Source of the DNA: Knoxdaviesia capensis
Lineage: Eukaryota > Ascomycota > Sordariomycetes > Microascales > Gondwanamycetaceae
NCBI GenBank assembly: GCA_001510575.1
Contig: LNGK01000003.1
Span: 3,735,732 to 3,799,731 of the forward strand
Reading direction: 5' to 3'
Length of the DNA stretch: 64,000 nt
Below, in pieces: positions 15,001 to 28,812 of this stretch; position 1 is the stretch's first letter, and every line of letters starts with the position of its first letter. The notes under the pieces were generated by a model that worked only from the letters and a program-made list of their open reading frames with translations, had not been told where the DNA came from and ran no database searches. Both the position numbers and the translations under genes were made by a program.

Positions 15001-16984
15001 CGGATTGGTGTGTTGCTGCTCATAATAGCCGAACTTGGAGGATTGATTTGGGATAATAACTCCCTACCACGTCGCTGGGGGTTGTTGTGGAGGAGGGAAC
15101 AAAGCAAGGTTTTTGTCTTCACCCGCCGGGCCGCTAGCCCGGGACCGTTCTGAGACTGGGAGCTCACAGAGTCAAGGCGCCCCAATGAAGTCTTATAACT
15201 TTCCATCTCCCGTACATGCTGATACACAGCTTTCGTGGCGTGGACGCATTCATCTGTCCTCCAGAAGGCACGGCGGAGGGGAAATCAGGTCCCGATGTGC
15301 CGTAGGCTGGGGAAACGGGCGTGAGTTAGAACACTTGGATAGACTTCCATGGAAGAGGGCGGATGCCCCAGACGAAGAAAAAGGAAAAAGAGACCGATCA
15401 TAATGCGGGGAAGACGGGGAAGGCAGCGGAATACAAGCAAGGGGGGGGCTGGAGTACTACAGCAGCAGAGGATCAGACGGCCGAGACAAGCGTGCCAGCA
15501 TGTGCCTTTTTCACTTTCCTTTCCAAAATGAAGCCGAAGTGTGTCCTTCTGCCGACCAATTTCCCAGTTTATCTTGTTTCGATCACATGGGATGGAAACC
15601 ACTCTGCGGGTGCGAGAGGAAAAAAACGCCGCCGGGTGAGGGGATCTGGTACCGCTGGTGTAAGAACTTTCAAACAAACACGGACAGACACCCCTATATC
15701 ACAGGGATATCTGGCGTGTGTGCCATGCTGGATATTTCAGGCCCTGGAATATCAGGAACAAGCCGGATGAGGCCTGATATGATTTGAAAGAGAGGCCGGT
15801 GACCTGCGGTCGGATAGACAAGAGTGATATGAAGAAGCACATATTAGGTTTCCGTAAGCACCACCATCCCGATTCGATCAAAGTCGGCGGACAGACGGTT
15901 CCCGAAAGTAAGTTGGCCACGTTATCCAGCATTTGCAAGGGCTCAGTCAACTGGATATCCATGTACGTCAACCAAAAAGTGTTTAGCACTGCTCAACTAA
16001 TACCGGACTTCGTGGCTGATATTTCCTTTCCCCTGATACTTCGGTCCATTCTCCCGCACATAGAGAATCCACGGTACAGAATGCACGGGAGGGAAACCGG
16101 AGTCCCCCTCCCTCCTCCCCTCTTTGGCTGCAACGATGCCATTCTTGTCACTCTCCGGGCGGTGTATCACTGGATCCGCTTGTGCGAACATGTTCGCGTG
16201 AGAAGCCCAGCACTATCAATCTAAAAACCTGCCGTATCATCTCGCCGCGATGGCTGGTGAGAAACCCAAAAGCCCTTTCTCTCGGTACGGATGATCCCAA
16301 ATGGAGAGGTGGAAGATGAGGAGGTTCAAAGCCACCACATTTCACACCCATGTCCCCTGTGATGCGCGGCTGGGCCCTTTTTTTCGAGCCACACCACACG
16401 AGACATTTATTCCCCAGACCCAAGAATGCTGCCACTAGTTTCTTGTAAGTGCGACTATTAGTTCCTGCTGAATGGGATCGTCCGGCGCGAATTTCCCCCC
16501 TTCAACAAATCTGGGCTATGCTCGTAACCGTGGAACGGCCACCATCGACACAATGCGAAGCTAGAAAGGGAGAGACGATGGGGACTTTTTGGGGTGCGGG
16601 TGTGTGTCCTTTTGAGTGAGTTATGAGAACACGACAAACCGGCTGGTTGTGCTGACAGAAGATCACGTATACACGCGAAGACGGGATCAAAAAACAAAAT
16701 ACCACGGTTTTCCACTAGACTCCGGGAGATTCTCGTCCTCCCGAGAATGAGAGTATGCTATATATACTGTATACGACGCTGAACAACCATGGTGGCTTTA
16801 CACCCTTAGAAATCCGGGGAACCACGGGCGGCGGCACGGCCCAGGCCTGAGCGAGCAGGAGGCACAGAAACATGTGAGAGGACGCGTGTAAGACTTGGGT
16901 GACTGTGACCATGTATCTGATTTGGGAAGGGCAGGGGGGGTAGAGGACTACAGCGAACTGACAGAGAAAAGGCGTACAAGAGAC

Positions 16985-17023
16985 AGAGAGAGAGATAGAG
17001 AGAGAGAGATAGAGAGAGAGAGA
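16985..17023. repeat. GA-rich microsatellite
   Basis: An imperfect AG/GA dinucleotide tract with interspersed GATA steps. It forms a Ser/Leu-rich shadow frame on the minus strand. Confidence 0.8.
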
Positions 17024-19076
17024 GCGGCCGTCGTAGGACCGATACACTAACGCTTTCGAGGTGTGGAAGAGGAAATGAAAAGAAGAGTTTTCAGACGTAT
17101 AGCCGTGGGATAGGAAGAGGAGGTTCATCGGGAAAGGGCCGAGAGAAGGGGGCATAGAACATTTCGGATCTGGGGGAGGGTGGAATGGCGGGAGTTGGAA
17201 AAGGGGAGGGGGGATGATATTTAGCATGAATGTGATATCAAGAATCGCAACAGGAGTCTATTGTTAGCCACGGAGGGAGGTGTGACCAGAAAAGAACGAA
17301 GATGGTATTTCTTTTCGGGACTGGCCGCGGAACAGACCCGGAGAGGTAGTCCCCGATATTTACACCTCAACTATCAGCCGTGGTGATCGGGCCTGTTTGA
17401 GCAAGCACCCCCCCTCCTTGGGTCGGACATAGGACTCCAAGCACTCCAGTTCTGGAGTCCAGTGAGGGTGTATTCGAGTAGATAGAATATTGTCGGGGAG
17501 TCGTGTGATATCTCTCAATGTTGGACAAATCACAAGAGCAGGGAAGCGCTGATCTGCACTCGCCGAAGGAGTGGGGCCGGAGACCTGAAGCCTGGGATTT
17601 TGATTTTGATACCAGGCTCGACCATAATGTTATAGCTGGGCAGCTCACTGGTAGAGTTGATCTCATTGCAAGAGAAAGGCGATCTCTTTCTCCAACATTT
17701 GGAGCATGAATTAGGAGTGAGTCATTACACGAGCACGATAATCTTGAGTCTAAGACCAAGCATTCTTCTTATTTATTTTCAACCTGGCCCGCTTAGCTCT
17801 TGAAAACTATTCGGCGAGTGGTATTCCGTCTTCTATCACGGATTGGATTGATTATCAACTTGGTAACGACGGGTCCTCTGTCAGCTCTCGATGCCTTATT
17901 ATCTTAATGGGCAAGTCCATTTACTACTTCTACTACCCATCCATGACTACTAAATCAAGCCCGGACTTGCCGACATGTCCTGTTCCTCGCGCCTATCAGA
18001 GAGGGTGGCTGTATCCTCCAAATAGCATTGAATCAATCACAGGTGATAGGAGTGCGTGCTAATTTTATCGTCCAGCCAGTAAGCCGCCCCTGCAGTGAGG
18101 TTTACTGTGACCTGTGTTACTGTGATCGCTTCCGACTCCAGCTTCAGCTACCAATACGGTAGGAGACTTTGGTAGTAGCTCCATGTCGTGGGGTTTTCCG
18201 ATGAGAATAAATAAAGAAGAAAAAAAGAAAAAAGTCCCATGAACTCACTGGACGGACAATATCCAGCCTGGCGGTTTAGCCTCACATTCTGTACCACTGG
18301 TATCTGTCTATCTTTGGAAGCTTTGCGTAGTGTGTCTGTCCTATCAAAACTGCACTTCATCGAATGCAGCTGATATCTAGTTTTCTGTGTGTGCATATCA
18401 CGACCACGTAGAGAGAGTGTTGTCAGACGAAAGACCCCCCGAGTTCCAAAAATAACCCATTTCTTTCTTTCTGTCCCACCCCAGAAGCATCGGGCTTCCT
18501 GCTTTGTGGCTCAGTAATCTGGCTGGGAATCGAGGCAGCTCTTTGAAGGAGCAATGCAGCTAGGCCTGGAGTAGCACGGCATCGCTTAGCATGCAGGGTT
18601 GAGAGGATGCGAGTGCATGCAGTACCTACACACTCTGAACGAAGAATACGTGGAGATAGGTACGAGACCGGTAACGTGCGTTGTCAGCTTCCAGCCCCAG
18701 TTGTTGGGTGCTCGCTTTCGAAGAGAAGAGTTGCGCCCTTGAATGTCAGGTTCCCTTGAACTCTTGCTGCTGCTTGTCATTGCAATAGTCTCTCCTCCGC
18801 CATCGTTGCGGAACATACCACAAAACCCGAGAAACACCCCTCCCATCACGACGACGCCGACGTATTCTAATCGGCGTCTCCCAGCACACCCGTCGGCGCA
18901 CGCTCTTTCAAGCAGATCCTTCATTGGTGTCTCGTGTTGATCCTTTCGCCGTGGCCAGTTTCTTTTTTGTGGCCTGCTTCGCTGATACGTGATCAACCCA
19001 CCTGAAGGTTATGGCTGGGATTTCAAATGGGGCTGCTCCACGTCCTATGTCCAGCACAGATACACAGAAAGAGAGA

Positions 19077-19155
19077 CTGCTCACTTCATACAGGTGTTCA
19101 CCTCTCCAGGGAACAAAAAGAAAGTCTGCTCACTTGATACAGGTGTTCACCTCTC
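19077..19155 (+). repeat. 30-bp direct repeat pair
   Basis: Two 30-bp copies at 19,077-19,106 and 19,126-19,155 differ at one position and are separated by 19 bp. The second is followed by a small palindrome (TTCCCTGGAA-like) resembling the sequence after the first copy. Function unknown. Confidence 0.8.
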
Positions 19156-21135
19156 ATTCCCTGGAACATTTCGTCATCATTCCCTAATCGTTTCCTCAGA
19201 AAGGCGCGAAGATCACCCACAGCCCCCCAAGACACAAGGGAGTAAACAGGAAAGCTAGAGACCAACGCCAGCCAGTATGGGAAACGGATACGTCTGGGAA
19301 CCTCTTTGGGTGGTCTTTCTTTCTTTTTCCCCCTCTGCGATCTCCCTTTGCTCAACATTCCTCTGCCCAATAGCATGCATCTCCACCGGTCGGCCCGGGT
19401 CTCTCTCGGTCTCTGACCCAGGGCGCTGGTTCGTCCTCCTATGATATCCCTTCACTTGTGATTCATCTCCTCCCCACCGACTTTCTTTTCTTTTTGCTCG
19501 CCTCCTCTCTCGTGAAAAATTCTGCAACGGCCTGAACCCCACCTTGGCCTCTCCCGGTCTAGCTGTGTTCTTCAAATGTCTTGCGAGAGGGAGACCAGGG
19601 AGACCTGAAGGGAAAGTCACCTGGTGACCACCAGCAGGGCGAAAAAGGACAACATCCTACTTAGCCAGCAAAAGCAAGAAACAGAAAAAGAAAAAAAGGC
19701 AGATCTGGCCCCCGCCCACCAAGGACGACAGACTTGCCTTTACGAAATTAAGGCGGAAACTCCCTTGCATGCTCTTTACAGCACTGTATATCGCCACTGA
19801 GAACGGCACCAGAAGAAGGAATAATGCCATGACGATCACCATGCCCCATTCATGTTAGCCCCGGCCGCCCCCAAATGTTGCCTCGGCTTGTGATCTTACT
19901 GGTCCTCACGGGTTCTCGCCGTTGCTTTTGCTGGAGCAGGCTAGGCGCGGATGGCTGAAAGATCAAAACGAAGCATGGGAAGAGAGAGAAAGAAAAAGGA
20001 AAGGATCCAAGGAACACCTGAATCATCCGGGCCTTGCTTATCCCCCTTTGGGAGATTCTCTAAAAAAGTCCAAGCCCTGAAAAACGGGGCTTTAAATCAC
20101 AAGATATTCACTAGACAGCCGCGAAAAAGAAATATACCGGCTCCGTAACAGCTGGGCAGTGGATATGTCCGTCGCAAGGGCGAGTATGTCCACAGGCCAA
20201 GAGCCACCATCTGATGCAAATCCTCGCGGACTCCCTCTGTCAACCATGATATCTCATATAAAGCAATGGAAATCTAGCGTACCCACATGGCAGTCCTGAA
20301 AGTCACACGCCATTCAATTATGGCCAGTAGATCAATGACAGCCGGCACGGAAGTCATTCCCCGGGAAGGCCCTGGCCCAAGCCGCCCGCCCGCTCCGCCC
20401 GGCAAATCCCTGAGACTGAGCAAAACGAAGTATACGGCAGCTTGGACGCCAATTTCTGCCAAAGCTGTGGGGGCATTTCCCGCTGATCAAGAGCTACTTG
20501 CCCCAAATAGGGCCCTATACAGCTCGTAAAGGGACAGAAGCTAGGCATTCTCCAGCTGATGTTTTTTGTGCCTGTACTGTACGTACCAGAACTCTTTTAG
20601 GGGGGCTGGTTCTAGACACTGTAAGGAAATGCAAATATAAGAAGATACTTTGATGTGTGTGGCTAGAAAGTGGGACAAGTGTGTGTATTTAGTGTGCACA
20701 CAGAACGTGTAGTCAGTAGGTGGCAAGCAAGCCCGAGTTGAGTTGCCTATAACCTAACCTAGTAGTGTTCTCCTCTTCGATACCAACTGTTCCGTACCAT
20801 CCCATGAAGCTTCTCTTCTCATTAACTCCTCCTCTAGATATGCCAGGAAGAATCGTGAATGACCTCTTGGTGAACATCACCCTGCTTAACTGGCCCGGGT
20901 CCGCCCAAGCCGAACTGGATGCAAAATGTGAAGCTTAGTACTCCCCGGAGCAGTCTCCGGCCAATCGGATAGTCGCCGTATGTGGCTCTTCCGGCCTTAA
21001 AGACGCCGGTCCTCAGGGACCCGATGGGGTATTCTTATCGGACTTCTATCTATGCCATAACCTACTGTCTCAAGGGAAGCCATGCATCTCTCATCCAGTC
21101 AGGTCGGATATCCTCACATTTAGGTACATTTTCTT

Positions 21136-21456
21136 GTGGTGGCACAGGTGGCGATACAATGGTGGTTGGTGCATGCGCGTCGCACGAATACCAGAGTCCC
21201 GGAGCGGAATACTCCGGCCTTGCAGCGCTGGCGACCGTGCCAGAATCGCGATCCCGGTGTATACGAAGTCCATCGCCGTCTGTTCCGTCTTGTAGCCCAG
21301 GAGACATCGGCAAAGTTCGTCCAGCCGATCTACTTTTTGTGTGTTGTGCTGGCGCGCAATAGCATCACTGCCGATCGTGATATTAAGGACGCCGTTAGGA
21401 AGTTGGAGAACGGCAAGTACCAGTCATCTGTTAAGCTTATGGGGCACCGATACTAA
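21136..21456 (+). pseudogene. possible histone-H3-like remnant
   Basis: This 106-codon frame ends at a TAA and begins with a GTG-type codon, so no real start is defined. Its middle reads TPALxxxRxxQ, then FRLV, which resembles the H3 core TVALxxxRxxQ...FQRLV. Its end reads ARNSITADRDIKDAVRK, resembling the H3 end AKRVTIxxKDIQLARR, with matching A, basic, D-I, A and R positions. The central alpha-2 helix region is largely missing (about 45 residues in H3, about 10 here). Codons in the second half avoid A in the third position, as fungal genes do. It could be a decayed or strongly diverged histone-fold copy, but the match was made by eye and may be chance. No basic N-terminal histone tail is evident upstream in this frame. 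Confidence 0.22.
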
Positions 21457-21459
21457 TCA

Positions 21460-24400
21460 TGTCTTGTCCACAGTTTCTCGGCGTGAGATGAAGGATCTCC
21501 CGCTGCCCGCTGAGGTGGGGGGAGGGAGCTCACGATTTGCTACAGAGCCCAAGCATCCGGGAAACACGGAACTCCCTCGTGGAGTCCGCGAGATCAGCCG
21601 GGAGATGTGTCCGTGGAGGCGATGAGAGTTTTCAATTTTGATTTTCAAGAAATTGAAGCTTTTTGTTTTTTCTTTGTTTTTCTTTTCCCCCTTTGTTCCC
21701 ATGTAGTCCCGCGTATAAAGCCGCAAACTATTTCTCTCGGCATCAGTTCTCCAAGTGGGTTCTTGGATCGTCCATCCTGCGTGGCCTGACTCGACAACTG
21801 ACCAGTCATGCATGGTATTCAGTGGGCTGTCGAAAGTGTCGCCCATGCCAGCTGGGTTCAGCTTCAGAAACCGCACACTACCACATGGACTGTACTCGTG
21901 TGCGACGCATCCAACGGGGTTTCGGCATGTCCATTGCCTGATAGTTGGATAACAGGCGCTATTCTCGCCCCTCCTCTCTCTCCCTACATCCGCAGTATAT
22001 CTGAACTTGAACAATAGCTCCTCGCTGTGATAAGACTTTTATATGCGGCCGATCCCTGAAAGGAAGGACAACCGGACTAAGCATTCAATTTCATATGCTT
22101 ATAAGTATCATAATTCACGGACGATAGCCGGTCAGAGAGGCGTGCGTGTTTTCATGATACGAGAACGATCACCACATCACCACTTCTCGTGTCCTTTGGA
22201 TTGTATCCCATGGATACCCAGCGCCGCCTGTGACTGTGGCCGGTGGGTTGGTCCCTGGACGTTTTCAACCTGTGCCTGACTCAAAGCAGCAAGTATATAA
22301 TCGCCCACTATAGCTCTTTCAGCGGTGAGACACACAGAGCTCGCCCAGACACTTCCCTACCATGTACAAGAGGCCGTGATCGTAGAATGCAGAAGACCGC
22401 CTTTTCCCCGAGATCGGGTGGGAATCACACAAGAACATTTCTCTTTTCTCGCCTCTGGCTATCGCTGTGCGGTTCCTGCGTTTGGAAGGGTCGCTTCATG
22501 CCGTGCACGGGAACGCCGTTAGTGAAGAACCGGAGAAAATCAACACACGGACAGCGCTATTCTGCTTAACTCCGTACACGGGAGTGGCTGAATGCCAGCT
22601 ACAGACACGCCGAGACACACGTCCCGATTCAGGTTGGGCTGTTCTAGACCGGTTGGCGGGAGCAACTTGCTCGCTCGCTCGCTCGCAAAACCCCACCCTC
22701 TCAGGGACGAGCTGGCAAATGCTGTTCGGGGAACACATGCTCTCCGTTTCTAGCACGCATGCTTTGCTGGGGCCGTTGGTTGGTGGTTGGTTGGACTTCT
22801 ATGTTTGTCTGCTCTCTCCAGATCCGTTCGCCGTAGCCCTTCCAAACGAGGAAACTATGCCCGTGGATCGCGACCTATAGTCCAGGGGGATAAGCTTCTT
22901 TCGAGCTACGTGCATGCCAGGCAAGCTCTCTAGCCAGGAACGGTGTTTGTTGGCTCGAACGGCGCTGAGTGTGCTTCCTTTAGGACTTCTACGTGCAGAG
23001 GGGGGAAGCAGGATATCATTATTTTATTTTATTTGGGTTAAAAAGGAAAAGAAATAGAAAATAAAATAAAAAGACACACGGAACGGCAGATTTTATGTTT
23101 ATTCCTGGCCATTTCATTTTATAAGAACAAAAATTGAAGAAAGGAAAAATAGATTTTCCCGATTTCCTATCCCGCTTCTGCATCCAGTTTGCCCTCTCAG
23201 ACAAGAAATCAAGGGACAGGCAAAGCCGAAAGGGGAATCGTTTCCAAACGCCGTGTGCATATCCCAATTGCCGTTTTCGTGGCGTGTTGTCTGTTGTTCG
23301 TCCTTCCCAGCGACACCCGAGCCGGTTTGTCGTGTTCTTTTCTGTTCCTTCGTATATTGGGTGCTGTAAGAGTGTTCACGAAAGGAAGGGGAGGACGGCA
23401 AAGTGGACGGACCCCAATGCATTCGCGAACCAAAGTCTGGATGGATTGTGGCTGGGCGTGCCGTTCCCAAACGCGCGCGCTCGCTCTCAGCACGGCCGTC
23501 CCAACGAGAAAAACACACAAGAGAGGGGGAAGAGGTAGTGGTAGCATTTCAGGTACGGGCGGCCGACGAACTCGCACACCACCATCTGTTTCGTAGGATT
23601 CAAGCTGCATCTACCAGGACTGTGATACTCACGGACTTGTCCTCCTAAAACGGGCGAGGACGCTTTCTGGTCAGTCCAGCCCAGTCGGCCATAGTGTTCA
23701 AAGCGAGACAGATAGACCCGGCCTCAACACAGGGCAAGGCACCTATATGCGGCTCTTCGATATGGCATTCCCCCGCATAACTGATCCCTAGGCCTAGCCG
23801 GACGGACCAGCATTGCTCAACCCACGAACGCGTCGCTCAAGACGGCTGGTCCGATATCACTGTCGCATTTCAAACCACCACTTGGCAAAGAAGCGGGGAA
23901 CCCAGACTTTAGGGGTACGCGGTCACGATGAGCCTCCAATTCCAGTCAGCCAGAAACCACCTCTTTGACTCCCGTTTCTGGCTTCTCGCCAACTGGTTTT
24001 GGCAATGCCCTGTCTCTTGAATGATTCACTTACATCCAAGCCGCCCAACCCCACTCGTAAACCCTATTTTACTTCCTCGTATGCTGTCCCCTTCACCAAA
24101 GGGCCATGACCTTCCCGTACGTTCCCTTTAACAGTTCTCTTCCTCTCTCTGATGGTAGCTGACGCCACGGCAAATGGTACTGGTGTTTTGTTTTGTGGAG
24201 AGGGCACAGTATGTTTGCTTCGGCCCGTGAAGGAGAGCAAGACAGACAAGACGAACGACATACCCCCCGGACACAGCAACAAAACGAACAGCAAGCACTC
24301 ACCCCGCCTCGAGCGGGATCCCAAGAGAGCCCAGAACGGACAAAAAGAGACAGAGGCTCTAGAAAACGAAGACTTGCATATCCCTTCCCTACCCCTTTCC

Positions 24401-27400
24401 CCGAGACAGCCGTTTTCAATCCACAAACGCCAGGTTTGCAGCAAAGACTCAACTTGCGCCTATCACAGAGATGAAGTGAGACAGGCAATCAGAAAGAGAA
24501 GGAAAATGCCCAGAACGCGCCGAAAAGAACCAGACGAAGGAGGTATAAGAAAAACTTTCAGGGGGGATGGCGGAGCAAAAACTGGCAAACGCCGTCCACA
24601 GGAGCCGGTTTGCCCATGAAACCTGTGGCGACGGATAGGGACTAACATGGCTCTTGGGGGGGAGATTTCTTTTTGATGTGTGAGTTCCCCTGATTTTTAT
24701 TATTTTGGGAAAAGAATAAAGAAAAAAAGACAAGGTCTCAAGAGACAATAAGCAAGCAAAAGAGACGAAAAGAATACCCAAACGAGCACAAGCCTGTCAG
24801 CCAAAAGAAAAGCCAACAAACAAAAAAACGCGCGAACATGCCAAACCGGGCCGGCGCAAGGAGTGAGGCAGAAAAAACGGGGAAAACGAAGCTCTCATGT
24901 GCTGCGTATGTGCTCTCAAGGCTCTCCAGGGCCGGTCTAGCTGGGGGAAGAGAAATAACGGCAAACGCCAGCAAGGGACATCAGCGGGCGGGTGACGGGG
25001 ATTTGATGGTTTCTTCTTCTTGGCCTGGGATGTTGCTTGTATCTCTGAATTTCTTTTCGTTCCATAACCTTTGGAAACAAATGCCATATTCATAATTACT
25101 AGCAATTCGGTTAGAAGATAAATATAGTAAAACAGAGGAAAAAGCAACAAAATTTACACGGACTCTCAAAGTGTATCTCCATGTCTGGAAAGGTGCTCAG
25201 AGAGGAGGGATGGGGAGAGCACAAATATCACACACGCCTTGGTTACTTGCCATCACCAAGCCTGGAAACATCTTTTCACACGTTACTGTAACCCATACCA
25301 GCCGATCAAGGGTTGAACACAGATGTGCTTAACGAGAACAAGAATAACGACAAAACAAAACGACAAGGGTTTGGATGGGCATCCCACCCGTTCAGATCGT
25401 TTCCGGCTGCTCTTTTCACATCCGTCACTTATTTGTCTCTGAGCGGAAAGAGTGAACAAGATCATGAAATTAACCCGGGAAAGGCTATCACCCTCAGACT
25501 CCGTATACTACGGCTCACCTGTGCGCTCTAGTATGGAAGGTTGACTACAGTTGTACTCTGGCAGCAAAGCAAGCAACATCTGGAATGTCTCGAAACACAT
25601 GAGGAAGTCATTACGAATGCATTTGAGACCTCCCAAAGTTCATCTGGGCCCAGCCCCCCCTCCAAAATCGAAAGCTTAATACAGTGTTCAAACTCCAACG
25701 ACGCGGGAAACCGGCCTGCAAATGTCTGCACACCTGGTGACAGGCAAACTTAGGCGCCGAAGACGGAGCCACAGCACCACGCAACGGGAAAAGGAGAGAG
25801 TGAACCGACATCTAACCATGAGGACCGGATGTGGGATATTCAGGGGCAAAGCCCACCAACACATGAGAAGCAGAGATTTTCTTTTCCCGGCAGTCGGAAA
25901 TCCGCTGACCATCTCGAGGCCGCCGGGCGGCCTCGAGGCGTCGGATGATGTTGCTATCACTCACTCGCACGCACCCTCTCCAGGATCGAACGACAGGCCC
26001 TTCACAGATCACAGTGAACTGGTGGTGTTGACACCCTTTCTGTGCCTGCAAAAAGAGGGAAAGCCTGGCACACTAACTGCCCAACAGCAGCACTTCCCCC
26101 TCTTCCCTCGCATTAAGCAAGGAAAAAAGCAAAGACAAGCCCGTGACGTTACTCTGGCAGCCAGGGAAGAAAACTAGGGAGATTAGCAGAGGAGAACTCG
26201 GCAGACCACAGGTTCAATCCCCACCATGTGAACGAAAATTCGGTCTCTCTCTGTTTCTTTCTTTTTCATCTGGCGGTGGTCGTAATCCTGGCTCCGGGGA
26301 ACCAGTCCCGGTGGAGCGGCCTGTTACATGAGCCATCCCTGACCACCCTGTTTTCCTTTTCCTTTTTCCTTTGCTTCCTTTTCCCGTTTGGTCTCTCTTG
26401 GAGGGGGAAACGAGAGCAGAAGTTTGGTTCCCGATAGTGGTCGACTGTCGTAGGTATCTTGTCGGTGGCTCCAAGTGCCCGAGTGACTTCGATGCAATGG
26501 CTGGCCGCCGTTATCGGTAGTGATGTGAGGGTGTCCTCGTCCATTTCAGGTTTCTGGTTGTGTGGGAGGCGTGATCATCTCGCTGTGATCCGACACTCAA
26601 AAATAGGTGATCCAGACCGTCAAAGCAAATCCTCCCCTCTCCTATGTTTCTCTCCCCCCTCCCTCACAGCCGCCGTGAGTCGTCACATCTCATAAACAGT
26701 CCAGAGGATTGTTATTATCAATTTGCTTTACCTACGTCCAAAGACTCTAGTCGGTGTGGACATTGTTCTGAAAGTGCAATTACACCCGAAAAGTATGCAT
26801 CATGTCTCAGATTTATCCTCTCCCATCGCAAATGAACACGCTTTCTTATGTGCATAATTTCCCCCTCCTCTGTGACCTCAGTCACGTCTTGACCAACTCG
26901 ATATAGCACTCCCTCAGCCCCAAGTCGCGTATCACATCTGTCCTGTACAGTGCCGTTCACCTATGTCACATTCCGCTGAGGTGCGCCAACGCCGCGATAG
27001 ATTGTTGATATGCCCGCACTTCCTCGTTACATCCGGTCATTGGCAATGGGAACAACTATTGAAGCATATTTATCATATTGATATGATGGTAACTTGAAAT
27101 AGTCGGCGCCACGGGCTGGCCCAAGCATTGCTCCCCATATGACCAGAACCCCAATTATCTCAATAGCGACCATTAACAGAGAGCTATAATTGTTTCGCAG
27201 CTGATCCGGACTCCATCCTCAGCCGCCACACCGCCATCCTTCGCCAATCACTCAAACCCTAACCGGGCTCCCCCCCACGTGCAGCAATGACTGGCAGTCT
27301 GGTGTGGTTGGGGGAGACAAGCAGGAAGGCTGGCTGGAGATCAATGAGGTGCAAAGAGGCGTGTTTTTTTCTTTTGTCTAATATTGCATGTTGAAGCTAT

Positions 27401-28140
27401 ACTACAGTACAGACTTCATTCTCGGGCTGCCATTGTAGCGACGTGAAGCAAGTGAGTCTGTCCCGGAATTGGCGACATATGGCCGGCATCCGCACAGTCG
27501 GCCTCATGTCGCGAGCACGCAGGCTGTATGGCCACCTCATCGACAGTGTGGATAAACGAAAGCCCAGGGAAAAAAGCGAAGACTTCTTCTAGAAGATACC
27601 CACACCTCGCTGTCAGTTGAGGTTCGGACATTACCGTCCTGATAACCTGGAGGTGTGTTCTCGCTAGTTATTGCAGGCCAAGATCCCGAGAAAGCCCAGG
27701 ATTCCAGGCCTTTTCGAATGGTGTCCAGGTCTCCACGCACCCAGATGCTGCTCCCGTTCTCACCCTCTTCGACGGCGAGGGAACCCACGCTCGCCTAATT
27801 CCCACTTTCTGCAACTGTTCGCTCACCTTCGATTTCTATTACGGAGTTGCCCCTAAATCGGTCTCACTTGACCCGATCTCCTTAAGACGGATGCGAGATG
27901 CTCGGTCAACGAAAAGAACGCCTGGACAGGCGCCCCACCCCCCATGTAAGTATCGTGGAGGAAAGTAGTACTGTACTGTAGTCACAGGAGGCAGGACTTT
28001 CCTCTCTTCTTTGGTGATGCTTCCTCTCCTTTTTTGCGCGGTTTCTGGTGCGATTTCCAAGGCTGAAAAATCCGAAACCTGGGGAATAAAAATGTCCAGC
28101 CAATCTTGCTTCTCAAGACAGCCAACGTGTTTGCAAGCCT
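21460..28140. other. no supportable gene
   Basis: Only short, motif-free overlapping frames. There is a (GCTC)n tract at about 22,669-22,686 and an AT-rich islet at about 23,015-23,160. Confidence 0.5.
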
Positions 28141-28168
28141 GTTGAGAGGGCAAAGGGGGCCATGGAAA

Positions 28169-28195
28169 GGGGGAAAGGGGAGGGGGAAAGGGGGG
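28169..28195 (+). other. G-quadruplex motif
   Basis: Four G-runs of 5, 4, 5 and 6 bases are separated by AAA, A and AAA, satisfying the usual intramolecular G-quadruplex pattern. More G-runs lie just upstream (28,155-28,159). No gene is close enough to suggest a regulatory role. Confidence 0.7.
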
Positions 28196-28779
28196 TGTAC
28201 GTTTTCTTGTTTGTCTGTGATTTTGCTTTTCGTTTCGTTGGTTGCCGCTCCTCCCTTGTCACCCCGTTGTGATCACCGGTTTCTTTGTCTCTCTCTCTCT
28301 CTCGGTTTTATCTTCCCCTCTTGAGAGGTGTCCAGCCCTTCAGCCTCTTTCTCCCTCTCTGTTGCTACTATCTCGGGACTCAACACCTCCTGCCGGCGCC
28401 ATGAAAGAATAACCTGGTCTGTACACGGGTGACACAAGACACAAACATCTCGGCTTTTTTCCTGTCTTGTTGGCCTGGTGGACGCAGCCGGCGAATCCTC
28501 TGCGTGGAGGAGAGTGGGTGGTTCGTATGCGCTCGTCGGTTGGAGATGGATGCCTGGTATATCAGATCGCCGGTGAGACCCCAGCAGCCAGGGCTATGCG
28601 GTACACGGTTGTTGAGTGGCTTGGGAGTTGGGACATTGCACTCGTTTGTCCAGACTCAATCTCGTTGTTTTTTCAGTCACCTGGTGTGTCTACGTGGGGG
28701 GTTCTTGTGCGTTCCTTGTTGGCCTCCTCCCACGACCACGGCGGCAAACGCAGAACCCAGTAACACACCCATCCACAAG

Positions 28780-28810
<31 letters not shown>
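28780..28810 (+). repeat. poly-C homopolymer
   Basis: A run of 31 C bases. It creates a proline tract in one shadow frame, which should not be taken as coding. Length is likely unreliable, as for other G/C homopolymers in this window. Confidence 0.9.

Positions 28811-28812
<2 letters not shown>

Larger units (their letters stand above)
9001..21060. other. no supportable gene
   Basis: No open frame has a convincing domain or a conserved-looking protein sequence. Visible structure is limited to AT-rich islets (about 12,228-12,310 and 14,430-14,600), a GA-rich stretch near 16,985-17,023, an 18-bp direct repeat at 12,601-12,618 and 12,646-12,663, and a 30-bp direct repeat near 19.1 kb. The frame at 15,784-16,224 (+, 146 codons) is the most protein-like, but I cannot assign it. 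Confidence 0.5.

Noticed and set aside
15784..16224. 146-codon plus-strand frame with fairly natural composition
   Set aside because: No domain, no clear start context, and third-position use is only weakly coding-like; kept as a possibility only.
26170..26235. GGTTCAATCC resembling a tRNA T-loop
   Set aside because: The T-stem does not pair, and no anticodon or acceptor stem fits.
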